Below, in pieces: positions 17,001 through 25,654 of a stretch of DNA of 42,167 nt. Source of the stretch: Desulfonatronum thioautotrophicum (GTDB taxonomy: Bacteria; Desulfobacterota; Desulfovibrionia; Desulfovibrionales; Desulfonatronaceae); assembly GCF_000934745.1 (NCBI RefSeq), contig NZ_JYNO01000022.1, positions 1 through 42,167 of the forward strand, given 5' to 3'. Positions within the stretch are counted from its first letter, which is position 1, and the number at the start of each line of letters is the position of its first letter. The notes below the pieces were generated by a model. It was not told the DNA's origin and made no database searches. It worked only from the letters and a program-made list of their open reading frames with translations. The position numbers and the translations under genes were made by a program.

Positions 17001-18934
17001 GCGCCTCCAAGCTGGCCACCCTGCGCGAGGAAACCGTTGAAAAATACGATCTCCGAAGTGACTATCTCTCCGCCTTTGAGGAGGCCGAAGGCACCCAGAA
17101 CTTCCTCAACGCCACCCAGAATTACCCGATCCTCCGAGGCATCCAGACCAATCTGTACAAGTGCTTTCTGCCCCAGGCTTGGACGTATGGGAATGCCAAA
17201 TGTATTTCGGCATTTCTTCATCCAGAAGGTGTCTATGATGACCCGAATGGGGGAAAACTACGAGAGGAGTTATATCATAAATTGCGAATACATTTCCAAA
17301 TACAAAACCAGATGATACTTTTTCCTATAGCACATCGTGAAAGATATAGTATTAATATTCATTCTAACATTAATACAGATTCTTTTTATTCAATATCGAA
17401 TATAATTCATCCAAAAACAATTGATTTATCTTTTGAACACAAAGGAGATGGTCCTGTTCCAGGCATCAAAAATGATGAAAACAAATGGAACACTCAGGGT
17501 CACCAACAAAGGATTATCCGTATCAGTCAGGATGAGTTACAATTATTTGGCGCGTTGTATGATTCTCCTAATACTCCAGCAAATCAGGCCAGATTGCCCG
17601 CTACCCACAGCCGGGAACTGGTGACAGTGCTTAAAAAATTTGCTGCCCAGTCCAAGCATCTAGGTGACCTAAAAGGGGAGTACTATTCTCTGGAAATGTG
17701 GCATGAAACCAATGCGCAGCAAGACGGCATCATTCGCCGCGAAACCCGCTTTCCTGACATTTCCGAAGAACTGATCCTTTCCGGCCCGCATTTCTTCGTG
17801 GCCAATCCCTTCTACAAAACACCACGTGCTGTATGTACAGAAAAAGGGCATTATGACGTTATTGACCTAACCACATTACCAGACGACTATCTACCGCGAA
17901 CAAACTACTTACCGGCTTGTGATCGGGCGGAGTATTTAAAAAGGACACCAAAACTACCGTGGGGAGATGGGAGACCAGTGACGGATTATTTTCGTCTCGT
18001 ATTCCGAGCAATGCTTGGTCAGCCCAATGAAAGGACATTATTTGGAACAATTTGCTCTCCAAACGTTGGTCATACAAACGGATGTCGAACATATGTAATC
18101 CGAGATTACAAAAAAGCAATATCATTCTCTGGTTCAACTTCTTCAATTCCCTACGATTTTTATACCAAAATTACTGGACGTACTAACTTGCATCAAATGC
18201 TCGATGATTATCCTTTTCTAGATTATCAAAATTGTCAGAGTATGTTGTCTTGTAGAGTGCTTATCAATTCTTGCCTAACAACCAGCTATATCTCCCTTTG
18301 GTCCCAGTGTTTTGATACAGATTTCATCATACAAGACTGGACCAAACCAGACCCCCGCCTCCCCATCTCCTTTTTCCGCAATCTGACTCCCGAATGGCAC
18401 CGAGACTGCGCCTTGCGCACGGATTATTCCCGACGGCAGGCTTTAGTGGAGATCGACGTTCTGACGGCCATAGCCTTGGACCTAACCTTGGATGAGTTGA
18501 AGACCATCTACCGAGTCCAGTTTCCGGTGTTACGTCAAAATGAAGCTGATACCTGGTATGACCAGCAGGGTCGGATCGTGTTCACCAATAGCAAGGGACT
18601 GACCGGCGTGGGGTTCAGCCGCAAGGAGTGGGACGAGCTGACCGAGGAAACCCGCGACGCGGACGGCAACCCCATCCGCCTGCCCAAGTCCGGCTCCGTC
18701 CTCACCCGCACCGTCCTCAACGACACCCTGCCCACCGGCCCCTTCGACCAAACCATCACCTACCACCCGCCCTTTGATAAATGCGACCGGGAGCGGGATT
18801 ACGAAGTGGCGTGGGGGGAGTTTGCGCGGCGGGGAAGCAAGAATCGCCTGGAGCAGCTTGCCGGAATGTATGGCTCCCAGACCGTGACCATCTCACAAGA
18901 GGAACTGGAGGAATACCGTGCCGGGGATGAATAG
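14033..18934 (+). CDS. Large Eco57I-type adenine DNA methyltransferase
   Basis: 1633 residues, long for an N6-adenine methylase. The N-terminal ~570 residues carry a type IIG-like region (PRWVILAGPSQILLLDR) with no nuclease motif I can defend. SAM-binding motif I is EPAMGSAAFLNE near 586, the acidic loop is FGIDLNPVAVELA near 641, and the catalytic motif IV NPPW is near 961, after a long insertion. The C-terminal 650 residues should hold the target-recognition region. GGGAG precedes the ATG. Two C-terminal tracts (about 17200-17560 and 17840-18340) are visibly A/T-rich inside otherwise GC-rich sequence, implying recombinational exchange of the specificity region. Comparable in kind to DrmMI of DISARM or PglX of BREX. 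It would mark host DNA for the helicase-nuclease partners. Whether it also restricts is unknown. Confidence 0.9.
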   Translation: MSLDLTGILNEQEFYTHHYLSAILEDDLKEVFSQWNQRERREEGYTSPPVGLRNLGKSFFALRDYAKTAQGGNQDSGERLAGQREFLAALLAVLDYPFQPECKPLDNGAVLPVLVSLDKSGGVPDLWVLEAVDPSGESLDPLELPLATIQFPEGEQPDPALLETPWEEIISRQVFGRGEPPRWVILAGPSQILLLDRTKWNEKRRLRFDLETIFERRDTSTFQALAALLHRESICPKDGLSRLDALDENSHKHAFAVSEDLKYSLRECIELLGNDAVRFLREERRKGVFSGEEKLDAGQLTLECLRYMYRLLFLFYIEARPELGFVPLKSEAFRLGYSLESLRELEMVQLTTQEARDGSFLHESLHLLFEMIYNGFPPSTEGRQQKGDFTAILDSGPAPTHYTFTIPPLRSHLFDPERTSLLNKVTFRNHVLQEIIRLMSLSRPSRSGRGKHSRRGRISYAQLGISQLGAVYEALLSYRGFFAETELYEVKKSGEAWNPLHTAYFVKPEDLDQYTEDEKVYIEDGPDTGRLRTYEKGAFIYRLAGRDREKSASYYTPEVLSKCLVKYALKELLQDKSADEILKLTVCEPAMGSAAFLNEVVNQLAEAYLERKQRELGQRLPLEDAARELQRVKMYIADNNVFGIDLNPVAVELAEVSLWLNTIHKGGLVPWFGNQLVCGNSLVGARRQVFSPHLLTRTSRSTELWLDAVPQRVQPGEARPSGAIYHFLLPDRGMAEYKDKVVKQMAAPELEAIKKWKKDFLRPFTKPEIRQLQELSKAVDDLWSAHAARQKDIRERTHDPINIFGQPPVERDPTPTEWKDRTFRREQLSEGLKHSTPYKRLKLAMDYWCALWFWPIRQTDLLPPREVFLFELSLILKGEVYNQETDAKGQLYLEGMAPPKPAQQLSLFYQRDLGLVDVNGLCQRIPRLALARNLAEKYRFLHWELEFADLFQERKGFDLVLGNPPWIKVEWNEGGVLGDVEPLFILRNFSASKLATLREETVEKYDLRSDYLSAFEEAEGTQNFLNATQNYPILRGIQTNLYKCFLPQAWTYGNAKCISAFLHPEGVYDDPNGGKLREELYHKLRIHFQIQNQMILFPIAHRERYSINIHSNINTDSFYSISNIIHPKTIDLSFEHKGDGPVPGIKNDENKWNTQGHQQRIIRISQDELQLFGALYDSPNTPANQARLPATHSRELVTVLKKFAAQSKHLGDLKGEYYSLEMWHETNAQQDGIIRRETRFPDISEELILSGPHFFVANPFYKTPRAVCTEKGHYDVIDLTTLPDDYLPRTNYLPACDRAEYLKRTPKLPWGDGRPVTDYFRLVFRAMLGQPNERTLFGTICSPNVGHTNGCRTYVIRDYKKAISFSGSTSSIPYDFYTKITGRTNLHQMLDDYPFLDYQNCQSMLSCRVLINSCLTTSYISLWSQCFDTDFIIQDWTKPDPRLPISFFRNLTPEWHRDCALRTDYSRRQALVEIDVLTAIALDLTLDELKTIYRVQFPVLRQNEADTWYDQQGRIVFTNSKGLTGVGFSRKEWDELTEETRDADGNPIRLPKSGSVLTRTVLNDTLPTGPFDQTITYHPPFDKCDRERDYEVAWGEFARRGSKNRLEQLAGMYGSQTVTISQEELEEYRAGDE

Positions 18935-19156
18935 GCCGTTTTTTCTGCATGGTTCAAGACAAAAATGTAAATGAGGTCATCGATGAGCGAAAAACATTCA
19001 TAATGACGAGTTTTACTGTGCAGACTCAGCCCGACGCAGCGGTACCGGTTGACGCCAAAGGGACGGGGCTGGTTGAAAAGTCAAAAAGCTCCCCACTGTC
19101 GTCCACACCGCCCCCATCACCTTCAACCATAACGTGTTCCCCCCCATGATCCCCTT
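18935..19156 (+). other. Gap between methylase and DUF1998 helicase
   Basis: A 222-base gap unusual for this tightly packed core. It holds an open frame of 66 codons from 18949 with a Ser/Pro-rich C-terminus and no ribosome binding site, which I do not believe is a gene. No terminator or clear promoter is visible. A run of C just before 19147 replaces the expected Shine-Dalgarno of the next gene. Confidence 0.35.
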
Positions 19157-22100
19157 ATGATTCCCTCCATCCTCTCCTTCCAGCTCGAACAAGGCGTCAA
19201 GGACTTCCTGCGCACATCCTTTGCCATCACCACTCCGTATTTCCACGGGATGCTGGACAGGTTTCTGGATGGTCCGGGCAATCTGTTCAAGGGGCCGTAT
19301 CTGTCCCTTGGCCTGCCCTACCGCCAAGGCAAGGGCGACCGCGATTTCTTTCCGGACATTCCGCTGGAGTATCCTCCGTACCTGCATCAGGAGCAGGCCT
19401 TTTTGCGCCTGAGTGATCCGAACTACCTGTTGACCATCGTGGCCTCGGGCACGGGGTCCGGGAAGACCGAGTGTTTCCAGTACCCCATCCTGGGCCACTG
19501 CTACCAACATCGCGGCGAGCACGGCATCAAGGCGGTCATCATCTACCCCATGAACGCCCTGGCCACGGACCAGGCCAAGCGTTTTGCCGAGATCATCTGG
19601 AAGAATCCCAAGTTGCGGGGCAAACTGCGGGTCGGGCTGTACGTGGGGCAGAGCGAAAAGGCCCCCACCACGCACATGACCCAGGAGAAGGTGATCACCA
19701 ACAAGGAAACCCTGCGCCTGCATCCGCCGGACATCCTGCTGACCAACTACAAGATGCTCGACTACCTGCTGATTCGTCCGCAGGACGCCACCCTCTGGGC
19801 GCAGAACGGCCCGGAGACGCTCAAATACATCGTGGTGGACGAGTTCCACACGTTTGACGGAGCCCAGGGCACGGACCTGGCCTGTCTGCTGCGGCGACTC
19901 AAGGCCCGCTTGAAATCGCCCAAGGGTCATGTCTGCTGCGTGGGCACCTCGGCCACCCTGGGCGGTCCGGACAGTGTCCAGGAACTGACGGACTATGCCG
20001 GGCAGGTCTTTGATGAGCCGGTGGGAGGGGACGCCATCATCGGGGAATCCAAGATTTCGGCGGGAGAATTTCTGGAAGACAGCCTGATTTCCCGCACGGA
20101 GATCGTTCCCGCCGATCAGGTGGACCAAATGCAGCCGGTCAGCTTTCCGAACCATGCCGACTTTCTGCGCCGCCAGATGATCCTCTGGTTCAGTGAGGAT
20201 TTTCGCGGCGAGCAGGACCTGCCTGATCCGGATTGGAGGATACGGCTGGGCCGGGAACTCAAGGAGCACCTGTTCTTTCAGAACCTGCTCAAAGTGATGA
20301 AAGGCAGGGTGCTGCCCTACGCGGAAATCATTCCCGCCCTGGAACGGGTTACCCCATCGCTGGCCACTGGGGATGAAGTCTACAAGGCCGCCCTGCTGCA
20401 CAGCATCCTGGCTTTGGCCTCGGAAGCCCGCATCCCGCCTGACCAGATGGACCCGATCCACCAGTCGGGCCAAGTCACGTCCGAGGGAGGTCACGCGAAG
20501 AAATCCAGACCTTTCTTGCAGGTCCGCCACCAGCTCTGGCTACGGGAGTTGCGCCGGATGGTGGCCTCGGTGGATGATCCCAGGTTGACATACGCGGACG
20601 ACCTGAACGACCAGCAACTTGCCCGCCACTTGCCGGTTCTGCATTGCCGGGAATGCGGCAGCATGGGCTGGGGGGGGCTGAAGCGCAGCCACGAAAATCA
20701 GGTCGTCGCGGACTTGCAGCGGTTCTACACCGAATTTTTCAAATCCAAACCAACCAAAATCATACGCGTTTTTCCAATAGCTAACAGTCCGGGCGCAAAC
20801 ATTCCAGGCAAACAGGAAGTGGATGATCAGGACAAGGCTTTTTTGCGCGTTTTTTGTCCGCAATGCTTTGTTCTGGGTGTGGATGCCAGGCGTACGGAAT
20901 GCTCGGCCTGCGGCGCGAAAGATGTCGTCGCCGTGCTGGTGCCTGATAGTACGCAGCAGGACGGTTCTCACCAGGACTGCCCCTTTTGCGCGGCCCACAG
21001 AAGCTTGACCCTGCTGGGCTATCAGGCGGCCAGCCTGACCAGCGTGCTCATTTCGCAGCTCTTTGCCTCGGATTTCAACGACGATAAAAAGCTGCTCACC
21101 TTCTCGGACAATGTTCAGGATGCCGCGCACCGGGCCGGTTTTTTCGCCGCCCGAACTTTTCGCTTCACGTTGCGCACGGCCATCCAGCAATATGCCCAAG
21201 CCAAGGGGGAGGAACTGGACCTGGAAGCGTTCCGTGAGGGATTCACCAAGTATTGGAACGCCAAGCTGGATCAGGAACGCCATGTGGCCATGTTCATCGC
21301 CCCGAACATGACCTGGCTCCGGGACTACGAGGCCATGACCGGGCAGGGCCGCCTGCCCAAGGGCTCGCGGTTGCCCCGAGACGTGAACAAGCGGCTGAGC
21401 TGGGAAGTGCTCTCGGAATACACCTTCAGCGCCCGAATTGGCCGCACCCTGGAGCGAACCGGCAGTTCCATCGCCCATGTGGACCTGGAACGGCTGGCCG
21501 CGACCACGGAACAACTTGCCCTGGTGCTACGTAACGAAATCGGCGACCTGCGTCAGGTGCCGTCGCGACAAGTGACCCTGTTCTGTCTGGGACTGATCAT
21601 GCATTTGCGCTGCAAGGGCGCGATTCTCGACCCGATGCTGGACGCCTATATCCAGGACTGGGGCAATGTTTTTCTGCTCAGTCAGCGGCATATCGCCTGG
21701 ATGCCCTCGTTTGGCCCCAAGACCAGAGCCCCCGCTTTTTTGACAACCAAAAAACAGGTCCAGCGTTTTGATCATCTGTTGGGCGGCCAGGGCAAAGCCA
21801 AGACCTGGTACGAAATCTGGGCCATGAAGTGCTTTGGCCCATGGAGCCCTCTGCTGCCCTCGCTGCTGGAGGCCGTCCTGGATCAGACGTTAAAAACCCT
21901 CTGTACCACGGGCATTCTGGAAGAACGTCACCAGAATCATCATCGGATCTGGGGGTTGCGGCCCGAGGCGTTGCGCGTGGGGCTGCGTGTGGTGCAGTGC
22001 CGCTGCAATCAATGCGGGCACGTGGTGGCCATTACCAACCAGGAGCAGGAATTTTGGGATGACGCACCGTGCATGCGGCGGACCTGCTCGGGCCGCTATG

Positions 22101-25100
22101 CGCCCAGGCCCGCGCAAACCGACTATTATGCCACGCTGTATGCAGGCGGCGACATCGAGCGTCTCTATGCCTCCGAACACACGGGGATGTTGCAGCGTGA
22201 CGAGCGCGAGGAGCTGGAGGCCCGGTTCAAGGCCGAAGCCAAGGACCGCAAGCCCTGGTTTCCGAACCTGCTGTCCTGCACGCCGACCCTGGAGATGGGC
22301 ATCAATATCGGCTCGCTGTCTTCCACCATTCAATGTTCCGTGCCGCCGTCCCAGGCAAATTATCTCCAGCGCATTGGTCGGGCCGGTCGGCGTGACGGCA
22401 ACGCCCTGAACGTGACCATTGCCGGAGCCCAGCCCCACGACCTGTATTTTTATACCGCGCCCCAGGAGATGATCAGCGGCAATGTCACCTCGCCTGGGGT
22501 GTTCCTGGATGCCTCGGCAGTGCTGGAGCGCCAGTTCACGGCCTTTTGTTTTGACCGCTGGGTGGAGACCGGCATAGCCGAAGCCGCGATACCGGCCAAA
22601 ATCCACAAGGCCGTCAGTGCGGTGGAAAGCACGAAGCAATCAGGGTTCCCCTACACACTGCTGAACTTCATCGAGTCCCGGCGCTCCTCGCTGCTGGAGG
22701 GCTTTTTCACCTTGTTCGGAACCAGACTGTCACCGGAAACCCGCGCATTGGTCGAACGCTTTGCCGAGGGCGACGCGGACCAGGAAGGAAGCTTGCAGCA
22801 CAAGATTCTCGAAGGGTTGTTCGGTCTGTCCAGGGAGCGCAAGTCTCTTTCATCCAGAATCAAACGACTTGGAGCATTGATCCGGAAGATGAAGGCCAGT
22901 CCGGCCAAGGACAAGCTCTTCACCACGGAGCTGGAAAATCTGGAACGGGAAAAGTCCGCGCTCAGCGCCCTGCTGCGCAACATCAACGATAAGAACACCT
23001 ACAACTTCTTCACCGACGAGGGCTTGCTTCCCAACTACGCTTTTCCCGAGGCGGGAATCATCCTTCAATCCATCATCTGGCGGAAACGGGAACAGGCTGG
23101 AAACGGAGAGCGAAAATACGAGACCCTGGTCTTCGAATACGAGCGGGCGGCCCGGTCCGGTATCCAGGAGCTGGCCCCGGCCAACAGCTTTTATGCCGGA
23201 GGGCGGCGTGTCCAGGTGGACCAGATCGATTTGAACGTCTCGGAAATCGAGCCCTGGCGCTTGTGCGCCAACTGCTCGCATGCAGCCCTGGCGGACTCGG
23301 CCCAGGTGGAACCGACGTGCCCGCGTTGCGGAAGCCCCCAATGGGCGGATCAGGGCCGGATTCGGCGCATGGTGCGCATGCGTCAGGTTTTTGCCACCAC
23401 CCCGGACCGCAACAGCCGGATCAGCGATGATGCCGATGTGCGTGAGCCGCAGTTCTACAACAAGCAGATGCTGGCGGACTGTGCTGACCAGGATATCACC
23501 AGGGCGTTTCGCCTGGATGACGATGAGCTGCCCTTTGGCTTTGAATTTCTGTCCAAGGCCGTGTTCCGGGATATCAATTTCGGGCTCAGGGACAGTGACG
23601 GCGAACTGGTGACCATTGCCGGAGAGGAACTGCCCCGCCGTGGTTTTGTGCTTTGCCGCCACTGCGGAAAAATCCAGACCAAAAACAAGAAAGGGGAACA
23701 GAAGATCGAGCATGCCCTGACCTGTTCGGCCAGGGACAAACAGGCTGAGACGGTTCTGGCCGAATGCGTGTATCTCTACCGGGAGTTTTCCTCCGAGGCC
23801 GTGAAACTCCTTCTCCCGCTCACCTCGTTCTCTGAATCTTCGGACAAACTCCATTCCTTCGTGGCCGCGCTGCACCTGGGACTGCAACAGCACTTTCGAG
23901 GCAACATCGACCACCTTCAGACCACGGTCCACTCCGAGCCGCTTCCGGATTCCCATCTGCGCAAGCAGTACCTCGTGCTCTACGACACCATCCCCGGCGG
24001 AACGGGTTACCTCAAGGAACTGATGCGACCGGAAACCATGATCCGGCTACTGGAACTGGCCCTGGAAACCCTCACTCGCTGCCCCTGCAACCAGGATGAA
24101 AACAAGGACGGCTGTTATGCCTGCATTTTCGCCTACCGCAACAGCCGGACCATGTCCCAGACCTCCCGCACCCTGGCCGTGGAGATGCTCAGGGAACTCG
24201 TCCTACGCAAGGAACGGCTCGTCCCCATCGACACCCTGCGCAACGTGCCCATCAAGGGCCTTTTGGAGAGCGAGCTGGAAGCGTTATTCGTGGAAGCCCT
24301 GAAACGGGGCCGCAAAAAAGGATTGTCCACAGCGCTCAAAAAGGAGGTCGTCAACGGCAAGCCGGGATATTTCTACACCATCGACGGCCAGGCCTACCTC
24401 ATCGAACCCCAGGTTGAGCTTGGTCCGGCCTGGGGCGTGGCCGTGCACAGCCGGGCCGACTTCTTGATCCGTCCGGCCAGAGAACGCACTGACATCAAGC
24501 CCATCGCCGTGTTCACGGACGGCTATGCCTACCACAAGGACCGTGTTGGTCTGGATTTGACCCAGCGCATGGCCATTGTCCACAGCGGCAGGTTTCATGT
24601 CTGGTCCCTGACCTGGAAAGACGTGCGGGACCAGATCAAATCCCAGGGGGAGTACTGGAACAACTCCCTTGGGCCAGGGAGCATGTCCGGGGGCACCGAC
24701 TATGTGAATTTGCTGCGCAAGCTGGGTGTCGAAATGCTGAGCGAAGTCTGGAAAAAAGGCAGTTTCGACATGCTGCTGGAGTATTTGCGCCATGGCAGGC
24801 AAACCTCCTTTGCCCGGCTTGGCTTTGTCGAGGCCCTGCTCTGCCTGCATCTACCCACCGCCTCGAACCCAGACAAAATTCGCGCTGCTCGCGACCTGGC
24901 CCGGTCGTTTTTTCCGCCGGACATGCTGGATGACGTTCTGCCGCCGGAAACGGAGTTTGCCAGTGCGAAGGAAGGCCCTCAGCCTCCGGGCCATTCCTGC
25001 GCCCTGCACCTGTTCACAGCCACAACGTCTCACGCCGTCCGCGCCGAGGACCCAGCCGGGATGCACCTGGCCTGTGTCTTGAGCGACGATCAGGAGTGCC

Positions 25101-25654
25101 CCGCTTTCGAGTTGTACTGGACGAGCTTCCTGCGCCTGTACAACCTCTACCAGTTTTTGCCCTACGCCATGTTCATGACTGCCAGCGGGCTTCGCGACGG
25201 CCTGATTGATCAACTCAATTGGCCAGGATGCGTGGATCGCAGGTGGTCGGCGCACGGTGGCGCTCCTCACGAGTTCAGTCTGGAAGGTAACAAGGACCGT
25301 GGACTGCCTGCTCCAGCAGGTGTTCCAACGTCACGAGACGCGGACGAGGGGCTTGAGACGATTTGGCGTGATCTTCAAGCGCTCACGGATGCGGAGCTGC
25401 ACCCTCTCCTGGAAAGCATCCACTCCCAGGGAATTTCTCCGCCGGAAGCGGGATACGAACTGGCCAACCTGGAAGGCGAAATTCTGGCCTGCGCCGAACT
25501 GGCCTGGCCGGATATGCGCATTGCCGTCCTACGCCCGGAAGAATGGGACCATGCCAAGGCATTTGAGCAGCAGGGGTGGCGGGTCTTGGCACTCAGCGAC
25601 GTCCTGGCCAACCATGATCTCCTGCTCGTCAAAACCGTTAAGGAACCGTCATGA
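19157..25654 (+). CDS. Giant DEAD/DEAH-box helicase with DUF1998 and C-terminal nuclease-like domain (DruE-like)
   Basis: 2165 residues. Walker A SGTGSGKTE near 98, motif II VDEFHTFDG near 227 (DEFH, not DEAH), motif III TSATLGGP near 263. Cysteine pairs (HCRECG, CPQC, CSACG, CPFC) bracket LTFSDNVQDAAHRAGFF. Motif V is CTPTLEMGINIG, motif VI QRIGRAGRRDG near 1069. The DUF1998 region has ANCSHA, CPRCG, CRHCG, PGGTGYLKEL near 1612 and a C-rich CPCNQ...GCYACIF near 1650. The tail has LESELEALF near 1702, ADFLI near 1767 and VFTDGYAYHKD near 1784, resembling a PD-(D/E)XK or Vsr-like fold. Size and order resemble DruE of Druantia, or DrmA plus DrmB of DISARM in one chain. No good Shine-Dalgarno supports the start. 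Overlaps the next gene by four bases. Confidence 0.9.
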   Translation: MIPSILSFQLEQGVKDFLRTSFAITTPYFHGMLDRFLDGPGNLFKGPYLSLGLPYRQGKGDRDFFPDIPLEYPPYLHQEQAFLRLSDPNYLLTIVASGTGSGKTECFQYPILGHCYQHRGEHGIKAVIIYPMNALATDQAKRFAEIIWKNPKLRGKLRVGLYVGQSEKAPTTHMTQEKVITNKETLRLHPPDILLTNYKMLDYLLIRPQDATLWAQNGPETLKYIVVDEFHTFDGAQGTDLACLLRRLKARLKSPKGHVCCVGTSATLGGPDSVQELTDYAGQVFDEPVGGDAIIGESKISAGEFLEDSLISRTEIVPADQVDQMQPVSFPNHADFLRRQMILWFSEDFRGEQDLPDPDWRIRLGRELKEHLFFQNLLKVMKGRVLPYAEIIPALERVTPSLATGDEVYKAALLHSILALASEARIPPDQMDPIHQSGQVTSEGGHAKKSRPFLQVRHQLWLRELRRMVASVDDPRLTYADDLNDQQLARHLPVLHCRECGSMGWGGLKRSHENQVVADLQRFYTEFFKSKPTKIIRVFPIANSPGANIPGKQEVDDQDKAFLRVFCPQCFVLGVDARRTECSACGAKDVVAVLVPDSTQQDGSHQDCPFCAAHRSLTLLGYQAASLTSVLISQLFASDFNDDKKLLTFSDNVQDAAHRAGFFAARTFRFTLRTAIQQYAQAKGEELDLEAFREGFTKYWNAKLDQERHVAMFIAPNMTWLRDYEAMTGQGRLPKGSRLPRDVNKRLSWEVLSEYTFSARIGRTLERTGSSIAHVDLERLAATTEQLALVLRNEIGDLRQVPSRQVTLFCLGLIMHLRCKGAILDPMLDAYIQDWGNVFLLSQRHIAWMPSFGPKTRAPAFLTTKKQVQRFDHLLGGQGKAKTWYEIWAMKCFGPWSPLLPSLLEAVLDQTLKTLCTTGILEERHQNHHRIWGLRPEALRVGLRVVQCRCNQCGHVVAITNQEQEFWDDAPCMRRTCSGRYAPRPAQTDYYATLYAGGDIERLYASEHTGMLQRDEREELEARFKAEAKDRKPWFPNLLSCTPTLEMGINIGSLSSTIQCSVPPSQANYLQRIGRAGRRDGNALNVTIAGAQPHDLYFYTAPQEMISGNVTSPGVFLDASAVLERQFTAFCFDRWVETGIAEAAIPAKIHKAVSAVESTKQSGFPYTLLNFIESRRSSLLEGFFTLFGTRLSPETRALVERFAEGDADQEGSLQHKILEGLFGLSRERKSLSSRIKRLGALIRKMKASPAKDKLFTTELENLEREKSALSALLRNINDKNTYNFFTDEGLLPNYAFPEAGIILQSIIWRKREQAGNGERKYETLVFEYERAARSGIQELAPANSFYAGGRRVQVDQIDLNVSEIEPWRLCANCSHAALADSAQVEPTCPRCGSPQWADQGRIRRMVRMRQVFATTPDRNSRISDDADVREPQFYNKQMLADCADQDITRAFRLDDDELPFGFEFLSKAVFRDINFGLRDSDGELVTIAGEELPRRGFVLCRHCGKIQTKNKKGEQKIEHALTCSARDKQAETVLAECVYLYREFSSEAVKLLLPLTSFSESSDKLHSFVAALHLGLQQHFRGNIDHLQTTVHSEPLPDSHLRKQYLVLYDTIPGGTGYLKELMRPETMIRLLELALETLTRCPCNQDENKDGCYACIFAYRNSRTMSQTSRTLAVEMLRELVLRKERLVPIDTLRNVPIKGLLESELEALFVEALKRGRKKGLSTALKKEVVNGKPGYFYTIDGQAYLIEPQVELGPAWGVAVHSRADFLIRPARERTDIKPIAVFTDGYAYHKDRVGLDLTQRMAIVHSGRFHVWSLTWKDVRDQIKSQGEYWNNSLGPGSMSGGTDYVNLLRKLGVEMLSEVWKKGSFDMLLEYLRHGRQTSFARLGFVEALLCLHLPTASNPDKIRAARDLARSFFPPDMLDDVLPPETEFASAKEGPQPPGHSCALHLFTATTSHAVRAEDPAGMHLACVLSDDQECPAFELYWTSFLRLYNLYQFLPYAMFMTASGLRDGLIDQLNWPGCVDRRWSAHGGAPHEFSLEGNKDRGLPAPAGVPTSRDADEGLETIWRDLQALTDAELHPLLESIHSQGISPPEAGYELANLEGEILACAELAWPDMRIAVLRPEEWDHAKAFEQQGWRVLALSDVLANHDLLLVKTVKEPS

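Noticed and set aside
15365-17221. 618-codon open frame on the minus strand inside the methylase gene
   Set aside because: It is antisense to a gene with clear SAM and NPPW motifs; long antisense frames are expected in GC-rich codons and no protein family pattern is visible.
18949-19149. 66-codon open frame between methylase and DUF1998 helicase
   Set aside because: No ribosome binding site, a low-complexity Ser/Pro tail and no recognised motif; treated as non-coding.
19013-20530. 505-codon minus-strand open frame overlapping the DUF1998 helicase start
   Set aside because: Antisense to Walker A and DEFH motifs, with no start signal or recognisable domain; a shadow of GC-rich coding sequence.
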